Part shown: one piece after another, positions 1 through 8,342 of the stretch
Position numbering within the stretch: position 1 is the stretch's first letter
Layout of the letters: the number at the start of each line of letters is the position of its first letter
Assembly (NCBI GenBank): GCA_023807065.1
Contig: JAJJLU010004436.1
Coordinates: 1 to 13,064, forward strand
Source of the DNA: Isotricha intestinalis
Taxonomy: Eukaryota; Ciliophora; Litostomatea; Vestibuliferida; Isotrichidae
Length of the DNA: 13,064 nucleotides
Direction of reading: 5' to 3'
Program-made: the position numbers and the translations under genes
Notes under the pieces: model-generated
Told to the model about the DNA's origin: nothing
Seen by the model: the letters and a program-made list of their open reading frames with translations, nothing else
Databases searched by the model: none

Positions 1-1147
1 TTTAAATTTTTTTTTTTTTGTCTTTATTTTTTCATATTAATTTATGAAACATTGCATTTGAATTAACATTTATTTAATTAATTTAAAAATATGAAAAAAA
101 TTCTTAAATTTTAAAAATTGAATTTCTTAAATCTTTTTAGAACAACCCTATAGAGAAATCAAATGGGGAGTAATTTTATTCCGACTAAAATGAATCTGAA
201 TAATCATAAAAACAAAAATAAGGGGTGATTTTATACCTTCAATTTCAAAATTGAAATCAAAATTTTCAGGGGGTGGTTTTTATCATATTGGTTTATTAAT
301 TTTTTTAAATGTTTATAAAAAGCTTTGATATTATAATTCTTTTTCATTTAGAAGATATTGAATAAACATTTTATGAATTTATTTTTAAATTATAGATTAT
401 ATGAACCTAAAGAATAAACAAAAGATTTATTCAAAGGAGAAAATTAGAAATATAAATAGATATATATTTTTCTTTTTTTAAAATAATTTCTTAATTTAAA
501 TAAAGCTAGAACATATTATATTTTTTTAAAGAATTTAATCAAATATGTTGATTAAATAATAAAATGTCATTCAAGTGATTTTAAATAATTAATGATAATG
601 AGTTATTGCTATTTATATTTTTAATATAATTTTTGATTATTTTATTGTTTTATTATTAATTTTTTTAGAAATTTTTCAAGAGACATAAATTAAAGAATTA
701 AATTGGAAAAAATTATCAAATTATTTCTAATTATAAAAAAATATATTATTTATTGGGTTGAAGTTATTTCTCCATTTTGCCAAATAAAAGCAAGATATAA
801 TACAATATTAAATATTAGTTTAACCAATAATTTTAAAAGTATTTTTGTTTATTAATTGAAAATAAAGATAAAGAGAATATAATTCAAGGAAATAAGGAAA
901 AAAAATAAAAAATAATGTAAATATACAAAAATAAATATAAATATTCTTTCATCTTCATATTCAAAAACCATAAACCAAAAATTGTACAAAAGACAAAAAT
1001 AAAAAAAATCTTTATATATTCAACAATTTTTTAATTAAAAATTCTCTTAATTTCATAAAAGAATTAATTCCTGTATATAAAATTGAATTTTAATTTATTT
1101 TTTTTTCTTTTTTTATTAAATCTATTTTTTATATATTACAAAAATTT
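1..1147. other. Non-coding 5' flank of the kinase gene
   Basis: No convincing gene is seen. The stretch is very AT-rich, with stops in all frames and homopolymer A and T runs. The only compositional exception is about 145-285, which contains three G-runs (165-168, 222-225, 269-273) and a 43-codon open stretch on the minus strand with no start at its upstream end. A perfect 16-nt palindrome lies at 242-257 (arms ATTTCAA and TTGAAAT around AA). No tRNA-like or rRNA-like sequence and no telomere repeat was recognised. The last few hundred bases presumably hold the kinase promoter, but no motif can be singled out in such AT-rich DNA. Confidence 0.6.
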
Positions 1148-2392
1148 ATGGAAAATTTAAGCACCGAAAATTCAAAACAAATAAAATTATCTTTTTGGGT
1201 GAATGGTAAAAATGAAAAGCATATTTTTTCAATAAACTTAAAACAAAGAATAAATAATTTAAAAAAATTAAAAGAATATATTAATCTCGTAAAACATTTT
1301 ACAAAACATTTTGAAAAAATGAAAATTTTTAATGAAAAAGGAATGGAAATTGATGATACAGATATAGAACATTTCACAAATAATGAATTATTATATTTGA
1401 GTATTGATGGTTCTAATTTTAATGTAATTAATTATGTAAATCAATTTCAAATAATTAAACCAATTAAATCCGGAGGTTATGGTGAAGTATTATTAGCCAA
1501 AAATATTATAACAAATAATTTAGTTTCAATAAAAAAAATTGATTTACAAGGTTTTTCAACTGATGATTTATATAATATATCAAGAGAAGCATTATATCTT
1601 TCAAGTTTAATTCATAAAAATATAATTAAAATGTATTGTAGTTATACATATAACAATTGTTTATATAATGTAATGGATTTTGCAGAAGGAGGAGAATTAA
1701 CACAATTGATTAATTCTTCAGAGAATATTTCTGAAAAGAAAATAAAAGATATTTTCAAACAAATTCAAGAAGGAGTCAAATTTATTCATGGAAAAAATGT
1801 AATTCATAGAGATTTAAAACCAAATAATATTTTATTTTTAGACAAAGAAAAAAATCATGTTGTTATTATTGATTTTGGTATAAGTGGAATTTCAAATGGA
1901 TTAAATAGAGAAATTATTAAAGCTGGAACTTTTAAATTTACTCCACCTGAAGTTTTATCAAGAAATAATTATCAAAGTTCAAATAAAATAGATATTTGGG
2001 CTTTAGGAGTTATTCTCTATTTAATGATTTTTAAAACTTATCCTTTTAATGGCGAAAATAATAAAGAAATTCTTAAAAAAGTTGAAAAGGAAGAATTAAC
2101 TTTTCCTAATGAATATAAAATTAAAAAAAGTTTGGCTAAGTTATTAAAAGGAATGTTTGAAAAAAATCCAAAAAAAAGAATTGATATAAATGATTCATTG
2201 TTTGATTTATGGTATAATGATGAATCAGATGATTATGAAATTTTTTCAAATGATAAAAAAGAAATAAAATTTAGAATAATTCCTCAATTAAATAATGAAA
2301 AAGAAAAAGCTCCTTCTTATTTAAGAACAACCAAATCTATAAGTTCAAAATCATCTTGTTTAAATTCTTTCAGAAAAAATACTTTTTCTTAA
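1148..2392 (+). CDS. Serine/threonine protein kinase (CAMK-like) with N-terminal ubiquitin-like region
   Basis: This 414-residue, intronless protein is a probable active Ser/Thr kinase. Residues about 11-90 resemble a ubiquitin-like or doublecortin-like fold (lysine-rich, ending in a segment NELLYLSIDG). In my recollection this arrangement precedes the catalytic domain in many ciliate CAMK-group kinases. The kinase domain spans about 101-356. The glycine loop is K107-S-G109-G-Y-G112-E-V, so the first glycine of GxGxxG is lysine. The ATP-anchoring lysine is K129 (VSIKK) and the likely helix-C glutamate is E147. The catalytic loop is H220-R-D222-LKPNN with N227. The metal site is D242-F-G244, the activation segment ends G260-TFKFTPPE268, followed by D282-IWALG and the conserved R344. 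The HRD lysine (K224) indicates Ser/Thr specificity. The tail after 356 is Ser/Lys-rich with no EF hands, so direct calcium binding is not expected. Start chosen as the first ATG before the UBL-like region; stop is TAA. The subfamily is uncertain. Confidence 0.93.
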   Translation: MENLSTENSKQIKLSFWVNGKNEKHIFSINLKQRINNLKKLKEYINLVKHFTKHFEKMKIFNEKGMEIDDTDIEHFTNNELLYLSIDGSNFNVINYVNQFQIIKPIKSGGYGEVLLAKNIITNNLVSIKKIDLQGFSTDDLYNISREALYLSSLIHKNIIKMYCSYTYNNCLYNVMDFAEGGELTQLINSSENISEKKIKDIFKQIQEGVKFIHGKNVIHRDLKPNNILFLDKEKNHVVIIDFGISGISNGLNREIIKAGTFKFTPPEVLSRNNYQSSNKIDIWALGVILYLMIFKTYPFNGENNKEILKKVEKEELTFPNEYKIKKSLAKLLKGMFEKNPKKRIDINDSLFDLWYNDESDDYEIFSNDKKEIKFRIIPQLNNEKEKAPSYLRTTKSISSKSSCLNSFRKNTFS

Positions 2393-2487
2393 ATATTATA
2401 TCTTTTATTTTTTTTCCTCTTTTTAATTTATTAAAATTATTTTATTAAAAATTATGAATTTATTTAATTTAAAATAATAAAAGATTA

Positions 2488-4302
2488 ATGTCTTTTTCAG
2501 TCAATCATGCTAATTCTCTTTTACCTAAAATTATTATGAAAAATAAAGAATTCACTGATAGAATATTAAATAAAATGAAAGGTCATGAAATTTTTAATGA
2601 TTTTGATTTAAAATGTTCGAGTAATTTAAAAAAGATTATTTCTTTAAGTGAGAAAAGAAGACAAAATATTAAAACTGGAACTTTATTAAAAAATGTAATT
2701 GATAAAACTATTATACAATCAAATGAATTATCATCAGAAATAATTAATCATTCTTCATACAGAAATATAAACAATTTATTGAAAGAAAGAAAAAAATTAA
2801 AAAAAGTAAGTTCTGAACCAATTTTAAAAGATGTAAGAATATTAATTAATGATTTAATTAATTCAAAAAATACTTTGAAAATTGATTTGAATAGAAGAAA
2901 AAAATTATATGAAGCTGAACCAGTAATTAATCCTTTTGATAATTTAACAAATGAAGAAAAATTATTTAAAAATAAAGAATTAATTAATAATAAATTAACA
3001 GAAGATCATAAAGTATTAAATAATTCTGTAAATATTTATTTAACCCAAATGAATGATATTTATAATAATTATGAAGAAAAAGTAAAAAAAAAAGAAATGT
3101 CAATAAATCAAATTCAAAAAGCAATTGATTTAGAAAAGAAAAAAGTTAAATTTCCTTTAAAAAAATCTGAATTATTATATTATCAAAATAAGAAAGAAGA
3201 TAAAAAAATGAAAACAAAGAAAATAATAATAGATAAGTTTAAAATTAATATAAATAAAATTCTTTCCTTTTCAAAAAATGGTATAAATTCAAAAAAAACA
3301 AATGATTCAAATTATATAAATGAAAATCAAAATTCATTATTTTTATCTCCAATAAACATTATTTCAAATGATATACGTATAAATCATAAAGACTATGAAA
3401 ATACACCTAAATTAGTGTATAAACAAGCTTTAAGAAATTATAATATAAAGGAAAATTTTGAGGAAAAAAATAAATGTATTAGTAATATAATTGATTTAAA
3501 ACTTCCTTCTTTTGATGAATATAATAGAATTATTAAATCTAAAATTACTGCTTTTAGATTAAATAATTATAATAAAAATAATGAAGAAAAATATATTGAA
3601 ACTAATAAGAGTGAAGATGAAAAAGAAATTAATAATGATGAAAATAATTTTGAATTAATTAAAAGAAAAAAAATAAAAGAAGAAATTAAAAATTTAATTG
3701 AAGGAGCAAAAAAAAATAATAATGAAGAAAAATTAGAAGATAATGAAAATAATAATATAAAAAGAGGATATGATTTAATTAATTTAGTTCCTGAAAGAAA
3801 AATAAATAAATTCACTGATGAATATTCTTTTAGAGAAAATTTTAATAAAATTTTAAAAAATATTCATTCTCTTATTAAACATAAATCAATAAAAAAAAAT
3901 GTTCTTGAACAAATAATAAATAATTTTTATTTTGAAATGGAAGAAGAAAATAAACAAAAAGAAAAAGAATTAAGTAATTTATGTTTACAGCAAAATAAAG
4001 AAAAAGGATTAAATGTTCATCAAAGAAAAATTCAAAAAAATTTAAAAAAAATAGATTTTTTAAATAACTCAACAATTGAATCAAATAATAATAGTATTCT
4101 GAATTATTCTAAAAGATCAAATGAACAAAGTATATTATCATCTGATGCTGGTTGTAAAAAAAATAATATTTTAAATCATAATTATGAAATAGTGGATACT
4201 ACTATTAAAATAAATAAAATACCAAAAGATTTAAAAAATCAATTTTATTATAAAGAATTTTTGGAGCATAAAAAAAAAGTAGAAAGAAAAAGTAAAAGTT
4301 AA
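2488..4302 (+). CDS. Large charged, probably coiled-coil protein of unknown function
   Basis: I do not recognise this 604-residue protein. It is dominated by Lys, Glu, Asn and Ile, with predicted helical, heptad-like stretches at about 95-215 and 430-530. A very acidic Asn/Glu/Lys-rich low-complexity segment lies at about 365-425. It has no signal peptide, no membrane segment and no catalytic motif I can name. The motif EAEPVINPF near residue 142-150 is one of the few non-repetitive, possibly conserved patches. It follows the kinase on the same strand after a 95-nt gap and converges with the next gene. The ATG at 2488 starts directly after an AT-rich leader, the frame is open throughout and ends in TAA, so no intron is needed. 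A structural or scaffold role in the cytoskeleton or cortex would fit the composition but is inference. Confidence 0.85.
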   Translation: MSFSVNHANSLLPKIIMKNKEFTDRILNKMKGHEIFNDFDLKCSSNLKKIISLSEKRRQNIKTGTLLKNVIDKTIIQSNELSSEIINHSSYRNINNLLKERKKLKKVSSEPILKDVRILINDLINSKNTLKIDLNRRKKLYEAEPVINPFDNLTNEEKLFKNKELINNKLTEDHKVLNNSVNIYLTQMNDIYNNYEEKVKKKEMSINQIQKAIDLEKKKVKFPLKKSELLYYQNKKEDKKMKTKKIIIDKFKININKILSFSKNGINSKKTNDSNYINENQNSLFLSPINIISNDIRINHKDYENTPKLVYKQALRNYNIKENFEEKNKCISNIIDLKLPSFDEYNRIIKSKITAFRLNNYNKNNEEKYIETNKSEDEKEINNDENNFELIKRKKIKEEIKNLIEGAKKNNNEEKLEDNENNNIKRGYDLINLVPERKINKFTDEYSFRENFNKILKNIHSLIKHKSIKKNVLEQIINNFYFEMEEENKQKEKELSNLCLQQNKEKGLNVHQRKIQKNLKKIDFLNNSTIESNNNSILNYSKRSNEQSILSSDAGCKKNNILNHNYEIVDTTIKINKIPKDLKNQFYYKEFLEHKKKVERKSKS

Positions 4303-4348
4303 ATAATTATAATTTTTTATAATAATAATAATTATAATTGTAAAATAT
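4303..4348. terminator. 46-nt convergent 3'-end region with repeated palindrome
   Basis: This is the whole gap between two stop codons facing each other (TAA ending at 4302 on plus, TAA at 4349-4351 on minus). The 12-mer ATAATTATAATT occurs at 4303-4314 and again at 4328-4339. Its core AATTATAATT is its own reverse complement, so the copies are both direct and inverted repeats and could pair in RNA from either strand. Both transcripts must end in or run through this gap, so their 3' untranslated regions are either tiny or overlapping. A role in 3'-end formation is inference; simple A/T composition could produce such repeats by chance. Confidence 0.35.
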
Positions 4349-5221
4349 TTAAATAAAAAAAGGAATAATTGCATTTTTTTGTGGTTTATTTAAGCCTTTC
4401 ATTTTTCCTTTTTCTTTTTCTTTTATTTTTACACTTTTGTGAATCAGGGAATATATAATTCCTATAGTAAAAATAAAAAGTGATAGAGTTTCTATAAAAA
4501 TAAGAAAACAAACCCAAGTTAAAACTTCAAAAAAATAAAAAGGGCAATAAACATATTTGAACATTCCAAAATTTGTATTATTATTATTAAAATACACTAA
4601 ATATATGAAATTCATATATTCACAAAAGAAAAAAAAAATAAAAAATATATACCTTATATTAGACCAATTAGGTTCTATATATTTTTCATTAAAAATGTCT
4701 TTACCACATATAATTGAATAAAAAAGCCAATAAAAAATACAATTCAAAAATAAATTAGAAATTGAAACTGTATTATTTTTATTTTTCATTATAAAAACTC
4801 CTTCAAATATTCTTACCAGAAAATGAATAGTAGACATTATCATCGTAAATCTTTGTGTTAAATTTTGCTTAAAATCAGTGTTATTGTATAAATATATAAA
4901 ATAAAATAAAGGAAAACTATATTGAATAATATATCCTATTGATTTATTGATTTGATATCCTGAATCTGAAATATGAATTTCACAAAATTTATTAAAATTG
5001 TTATATGAAAAAATCGTATTTGATAAAGAAGATAAATCGATGATTTCACCTGTTAAAGTATTATATAATTGAAATTGAAGTCTATTAAATTCAAAATTTT
5101 GGTTTTTAGGAAGTGATTTAAATATTATATTTTTAATATCATAAATTGTATCATGGTCATTAATAATTATGTATGTTTCCCTTGGTGGATTAAATAAAGT
5201 GTTTATTACTTTAACCTCCAT
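4349..5221 (-). CDS. Very-long-chain enoyl-CoA reductase-like membrane protein (TECR/TSC13 family)
   Basis: This 290-residue protein matches the family that performs the last, NADPH-dependent step of ER fatty-acid elongation (trans-2-enoyl-CoA to acyl-CoA). Usual length is about 300. Residues 1-85 form the N-terminal ubiquitin-like domain typical of TECR. About five to six hydrophobic segments follow (roughly 95-113, 125-145, 155-172, 190-211, 231-262). Family landmarks are H133-xxx-R137-xx-E140, the segment SNLFLNCIFYW at 155-165, C226-P-F-Y229-F-F-E232 and the terminal IIPFFI resembling the IIPF ending of animal TECR. Two departures stand out. The Asn normally preceding Tyr in the NYxxE motif is Phe228. 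The usual KHxxYxxxF segment near the C-terminus is replaced by a lysine-rich stretch (262-274). Both lie in the cofactor region of this steroid-reductase-fold superfamily, so activity may be altered. The start is the first ATG, directly before the UBL domain. Confidence 0.82.
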   Translation of the reverse strand: MEVKVINTLFNPPRETYIIINDHDTIYDIKNIIFKSLPKNQNFEFNRLQFQLYNTLTGEIIDLSSLSNTIFSYNNFNKFCEIHISDSGYQINKSIGYIIQYSFPLFYFIYLYNNTDFKQNLTQRFTMIMSTIHFLVRIFEGVFIMKNKNNTVSISNLFLNCIFYWLFYSIICGKDIFNEKYIEPNWSNIRYIFFIFFFFCEYMNFIYLVYFNNNNTNFGMFKYVYCPFYFFEVLTWVCFLIFIETLSLFIFTIGIIYSLIHKSVKIKEKEKGKMKGLNKPQKNAIIPFFI

Positions 5222-5511
5222 AAATTAATGAAAAAAAATATTTAAATTTATAAATTAAATTAAAATAATAAATACTTAAAAATATTATTAAAAAAATCTA
5301 CTATTTATCTCATTAATTTTTTTGTCTTTTAATACATAATCCATAAATATTATGAGTTACTTTAGAATTTTAAAGAAACATCATTTAAAATTTCATTAAA
5401 TGTGAATAAATAATAAAAAAATACTTAAATAATTTAAAGGAAAATTTTATTTCCATATTTTTTATGATTTTTATAGATTTAATTAAAAAAGAACTTTATT
5501 CAATATATTTA

Positions 5512-6597
5512 TTATTTTGCTAATAAAATATTAATATCATTAAGAGCTTTACCGAATTCCCATCCACCAAAGTATAAAATATTATGTCTAAAAACAGTTG
5601 CACTATGACCATATCTATTTGAAGGTAAATCTCCTCCAAAAGTAGATTTACTCCAAACTAAGTTAGAAGTATCTAATGAATAGAAATAATCAGTTTCTTC
5701 AACAAATTCATTTTCTGAATTACCACTTATAGCATTAAATCTTCTTCCAGAATGACAAGACCATCCTCCAAAAATGATAAGTTGATTATTAACAAAACTT
5801 AAAGTATGCCCAAATCTAGCAGTAGGAGGTTGACCATTTGTTCTAAGTTGAACCCAAGTATTATCTTTTAAATCAAGTAATTTAATATCATTTAAATAAC
5901 AACTTTTAAGGAAAGTACCATAATTATCTAAACTTTTTTTATATTTACTTTCATTAAAACTAAAACCTCCTTGAATAATTAAATTATGACCTACAACACA
6001 AGAAGCATGACCTTGTCTAGCAATAGGAGAAGGACCAGCAGTGTCTAATTTATTCCAAGCCATTTTTTCAAGATCAAAAGTAACAACATCATTAAAATAA
6101 TGTTTTCCATTCCAACCACCAAAAATATACATTTTTTTATTATATAAATTAGCAGTATGACCATATCTTGGAGCAGGAGCTTCACCAGTTTCATTTGCTA
6201 AAAGCCATATAAATTTCTTAGGATCTGGATCGAAAGTATATAAATCATTATAAACCGTATTTTTAGGACCTTTTCCACCAAAAACAATTATTATTCCTCC
6301 TGCATAAATTGCAGAGTGATTATAACGAGGAGGAGGAATCTTTCCTGTACAATAAGGTTTAATCCATTTAGATTGTTTGACATCTAAAAAATGAGTATCA
6401 TTTAAATATACAAAACCTTCATTTTTTCCTGCATAATAATGTCCTCCAAAAATCACTATACAAGAACCTACTAAAGTAGCAGAATGACCTCCACGAGCTG
6501 ATGGTGGGATACCTTCTGCTATAGCTGAAGCCCAATCCCAGTGTATCTCTTCTTTTTGAGAATCATCGCTTTTTCCTGGTTTTGAATCGGTTTCCAT
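5512..6597 (-). CDS. Six-repeat kelch beta-propeller protein
   Basis: This 361-residue protein is almost entirely a kelch propeller. Six repeats are clear from a hydrophobic strand followed by a double glycine (FGG or QGG): 33-52, 89-108, 142-161, 192-211, 259-278 and 327-345. Each is preceded by an arginine-x-(G/N)-H signature (ARGGH, PRYNH, PRYGH, ARQGH, ARFGH, NRYGH), and conserved downstream Trp residues close the blades (W78, W131, W181, W248, W315). This spacing resembles Rab9-effector (RABEPK)/KLHDC-type kelch proteins with no BTB or BACK domain. Such propellers usually act as protein-interaction platforms; the partner cannot be deduced. Residues 1-18 are acidic and polar. The fifth repeat carries a long insertion (about 280-304) and the fourth one at about 214-233. 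The coding region is visibly richer in G and C than its neighbours, partly because Gly, Pro and Trp codons are frequent. No intron is needed; stop is TAA. Confidence 0.93.
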   Translation of the reverse strand: METDSKPGKSDDSQKEEIHWDWASAIAEGIPPSARGGHSATLVGSCIVIFGGHYYAGKNEGFVYLNDTHFLDVKQSKWIKPYCTGKIPPPRYNHSAIYAGGIIIVFGGKGPKNTVYNDLYTFDPDPKKFIWLLANETGEAPAPRYGHTANLYNKKMYIFGGWNGKHYFNDVVTFDLEKMAWNKLDTAGPSPIARQGHASCVVGHNLIIQGGFSFNESKYKKSLDNYGTFLKSCYLNDIKLLDLKDNTWVQLRTNGQPPTARFGHTLSFVNNQLIIFGGWSCHSGRRFNAISGNSENEFVEETDYFYSLDTSNLVWSKSTFGGDLPSNRYGHSATVFRHNILYFGGWEFGKALNDINILLAK

Positions 6598-6805
6598 TTT
6601 TTTAATTTTTAATTTATTCTTAAAAATAAATGATTATTTTTTTTGTTTTAAAAAAAAATTAAAAATTTCAACAATTTATAAATAAAATAAATTCATTAAA
6701 AGTTCAATATTTTTTTTAAGATAATTATATTCATTGTTAAATAATATTGATTTAATTGTATAAATTGTATAATGATTAATTTACATTATATTAAATATAT
6801 ACAAA
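6598..6805 (-). promoter_or_regulatory. Kelch gene leader/promoter and 3' region of the MORN gene
   Basis: This 208-nt spacer lies between the TGA stop of the MORN-IQ gene and the ATG of the kelch gene; both are on the minus strand. It must contain the 3' end of one transcript and the promoter of the other. It is almost purely A/T, and no individual motif can be assigned. Confidence 0.35.
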
Positions 6806-8342
6806 TCAAAGTATATTATCAATATATCTTTTAATATATTCAACATCTTTCGACATAAATTTTAAATAACAATCTTTTTCTTTATCTATTAAATTTTCTG
6901 AAATGATAGAAGTATTAGGAGTGACATAATTAGATTGACTACTTGAAGAACTATCATTAATGCAAAATTTACTTTTAAACATATTAGATCCTTGTAAGTA
7001 ATATTTTTTAAATTCCCAAGGACCTTTAAATCTTTGTTTTCTTTCACCTTTTTTCCATAAACCATATTTAACCTTTTTTCCTTTTATTACTATACCAATT
7101 CCATCCATTTTTCCTTCCTTCCAAAAACCAATATAAGCTAGAAAAGGTTTTAGATCATAAACATAAATTCCGAAACCTTCTTTGAAATTATTTTTATAAA
7201 AACCAAAATATTTTTTCCCATTTTTCCAACTAAATTCACCATAACCATTCATTAATCCTTTTAATACTTGACCAACATAAATTTTTTCATCTTTATAGGA
7301 AATAACAGTAAAACCTGTCATTTCATTATTTTCCCACTCTCCGCGATAAATGGTTCCATCATTCCATCTATAAAGTCCAAGTCCATGTTTTTTATTATTT
7401 TTAAATTCACCTTGATAAAAAGTTCCATCTTTATTTATTTCTATTCCTATTCCATTTAATATATTATTTTTCCAATTACCTTCAAATTTAGTTCCATTAA
7501 TACTTGTATAAATTCCAAATCCTCGAGGTTTATTATGAAAATATTCACCTTCAAAAGTTATTTTATTTATAGGATCTATATATTTAGATATTCCATCTAT
7601 TTTATTATTTACAAAAATTGAATATATTTGAGTTTTATCTTCCCATGTTATTATCCCAAAACCTTCTTTTATTATAGAAGATTTTATATTTGATTTGTCA
7701 TTAGTAGTATTTAAATTATTATTATTATTATTATTACTTATATTATGAGATAGTGATTCTTCAATAATTTTTGTTTTTCCTTTATGTTCAAATTTCTTTT
7801 TTTTTAATAAAAAATATCCTTTCATTTCATCTGCTGGGATTAAATTTATATCATTATTTGTATATTGAGTTAAAATACTTAATAAAGTATTATCTAAATT
7901 TTTATCATCATATTTCATTCTAATTTGCTTTATTTTAGAATTCTCATCTTGAACATCAATATTATCAATACAATCATCTAAATCAATAGGATTACGACTT
8001 GAAATTGTATTATGACTTGAATTTGAAATACTTTCAATTTCTTTTAATCTTTTTAATTCTAAACAATGTTTTTTTGCTTTGAATGAACGAAATAAACTTT
8101 GTATTATTATTACTTTTTGTTCTACGTAAAAATAATTGTTATTACAATTATACGATTCAAAAACTTTTTCAACTTTAAATGGTTCTTTTTCAATACTAAT
8201 AATAGGAAAAATTTGCTCTTTTTCTTTTATAATATTCTATTTAAATAAATTAAAAAATAAATACTTTATTACAACATGAAAAAAAAAAAATTTGAGGATC
8301 ATTATTTGATAATTTTTTTTTTGTGTTAATTTGAATTCCCAT
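6806..8342 (-). CDS. MORN-repeat protein with IQ motif, two exons
   Basis: The obvious ORF starts with Met at 7918, but the same frame stays open upstream to 8236, where it meets an in-frame TAG that is an intron acceptor. Removing a 28-nt GT...TAG intron (8237-8264) joins, in phase 0, an exon starting with ATG at 8342. CDS is complement(join(6806..8236, 8265..8342)), 502 residues, TGA stop. The restored upstream part contains an IQ motif, I71-Q72-SLF-R76-SFKA-K81, a likely calmodulin-type light-chain site. About eight MORN repeats (YxGxWxxxxxxGxGxxxxxxG) occupy roughly residues 215-430, for example FEGNW, YQGEF, YRGEW and YIGFW. MORN proteins commonly bind membranes or scaffold cortical and ciliary structures. 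Between IQ and MORN are Asn- and Ser-rich linkers, including seven Asn at 194-200; a Ser-rich tail follows. There is no MORN-linked kinase domain. Divergent from the coiled-coil gene starting at 8399. Confidence 0.85.
7715..7735. repeat. (ATT)7 trinucleotide microsatellite in coding sequence
   Basis: Seven perfect ATT units on the plus strand are read as seven AAT (Asn) codons in the minus-strand MORN-IQ gene, residues 194-200. It lies in a polar linker between the IQ motif and the MORN repeats, where length changes would be tolerated. It is likely polymorphic between strains or gene copies. Confidence 0.85.
8237..8264 (-). other. 28-nt spliceosomal intron of the MORN-IQ gene
   Basis: On the minus strand this begins GTATTT and ends AAATAG, and is purely A/T between the boundary Gs. 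It sits in phase 0. Reading through it would hit an in-frame TAA (fifth codon of the intron). Splicing joins a 26-codon exon to an otherwise start-less open frame. Size and boundaries match the three introns of the neighbouring coiled-coil gene. Confidence 0.8.

Noticed and set aside
1..20. T-rich window edge as a possible telomere
   Set aside because: No G/C-containing telomere unit repeated in tandem, only a homopolymer T run.
120..420. Plus-strand reading of 140-420 with TAA as glutamine gives protein-like text
   Set aside because: All recognised genes here end at TAA or TGA and encode Gln as CAA, the frame also contains TGA, and no family is recognisable. It is a by-product of AT-rich sequence.
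1129..1377. 82-residue minus-strand ORF over the kinase N-terminus
   Set aside because: Opposite-strand shadow of the kinase gene: Phe/Ser/Lys-rich antisense of Lys/Glu codons, no domain, and the sense strand encodes a complete kinase.
3567..4084. Two minus-strand ORFs (82 and 69 residues) inside the 604-residue gene
   Set aside because: Their Leu/Phe/Ser-rich, membrane-like translations are the antisense of Glu/Lys/Asn-rich codons; typical artefacts.
4349..4440. Possible missed intron in the lysine-rich C-terminal part of the TECR-like gene
   Set aside because: The only GT...AG interval I found there (GTGTAAAAATAAAAG) is about 15-16 nt, lacks a TAG end and does not restore the family motif; the frame is open to the conserved IIPF ending without splicing.
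7268..7459. 63-residue plus-strand ORF inside the MORN gene
   Set aside because: Antisense of clear MORN repeats, with no independent support.
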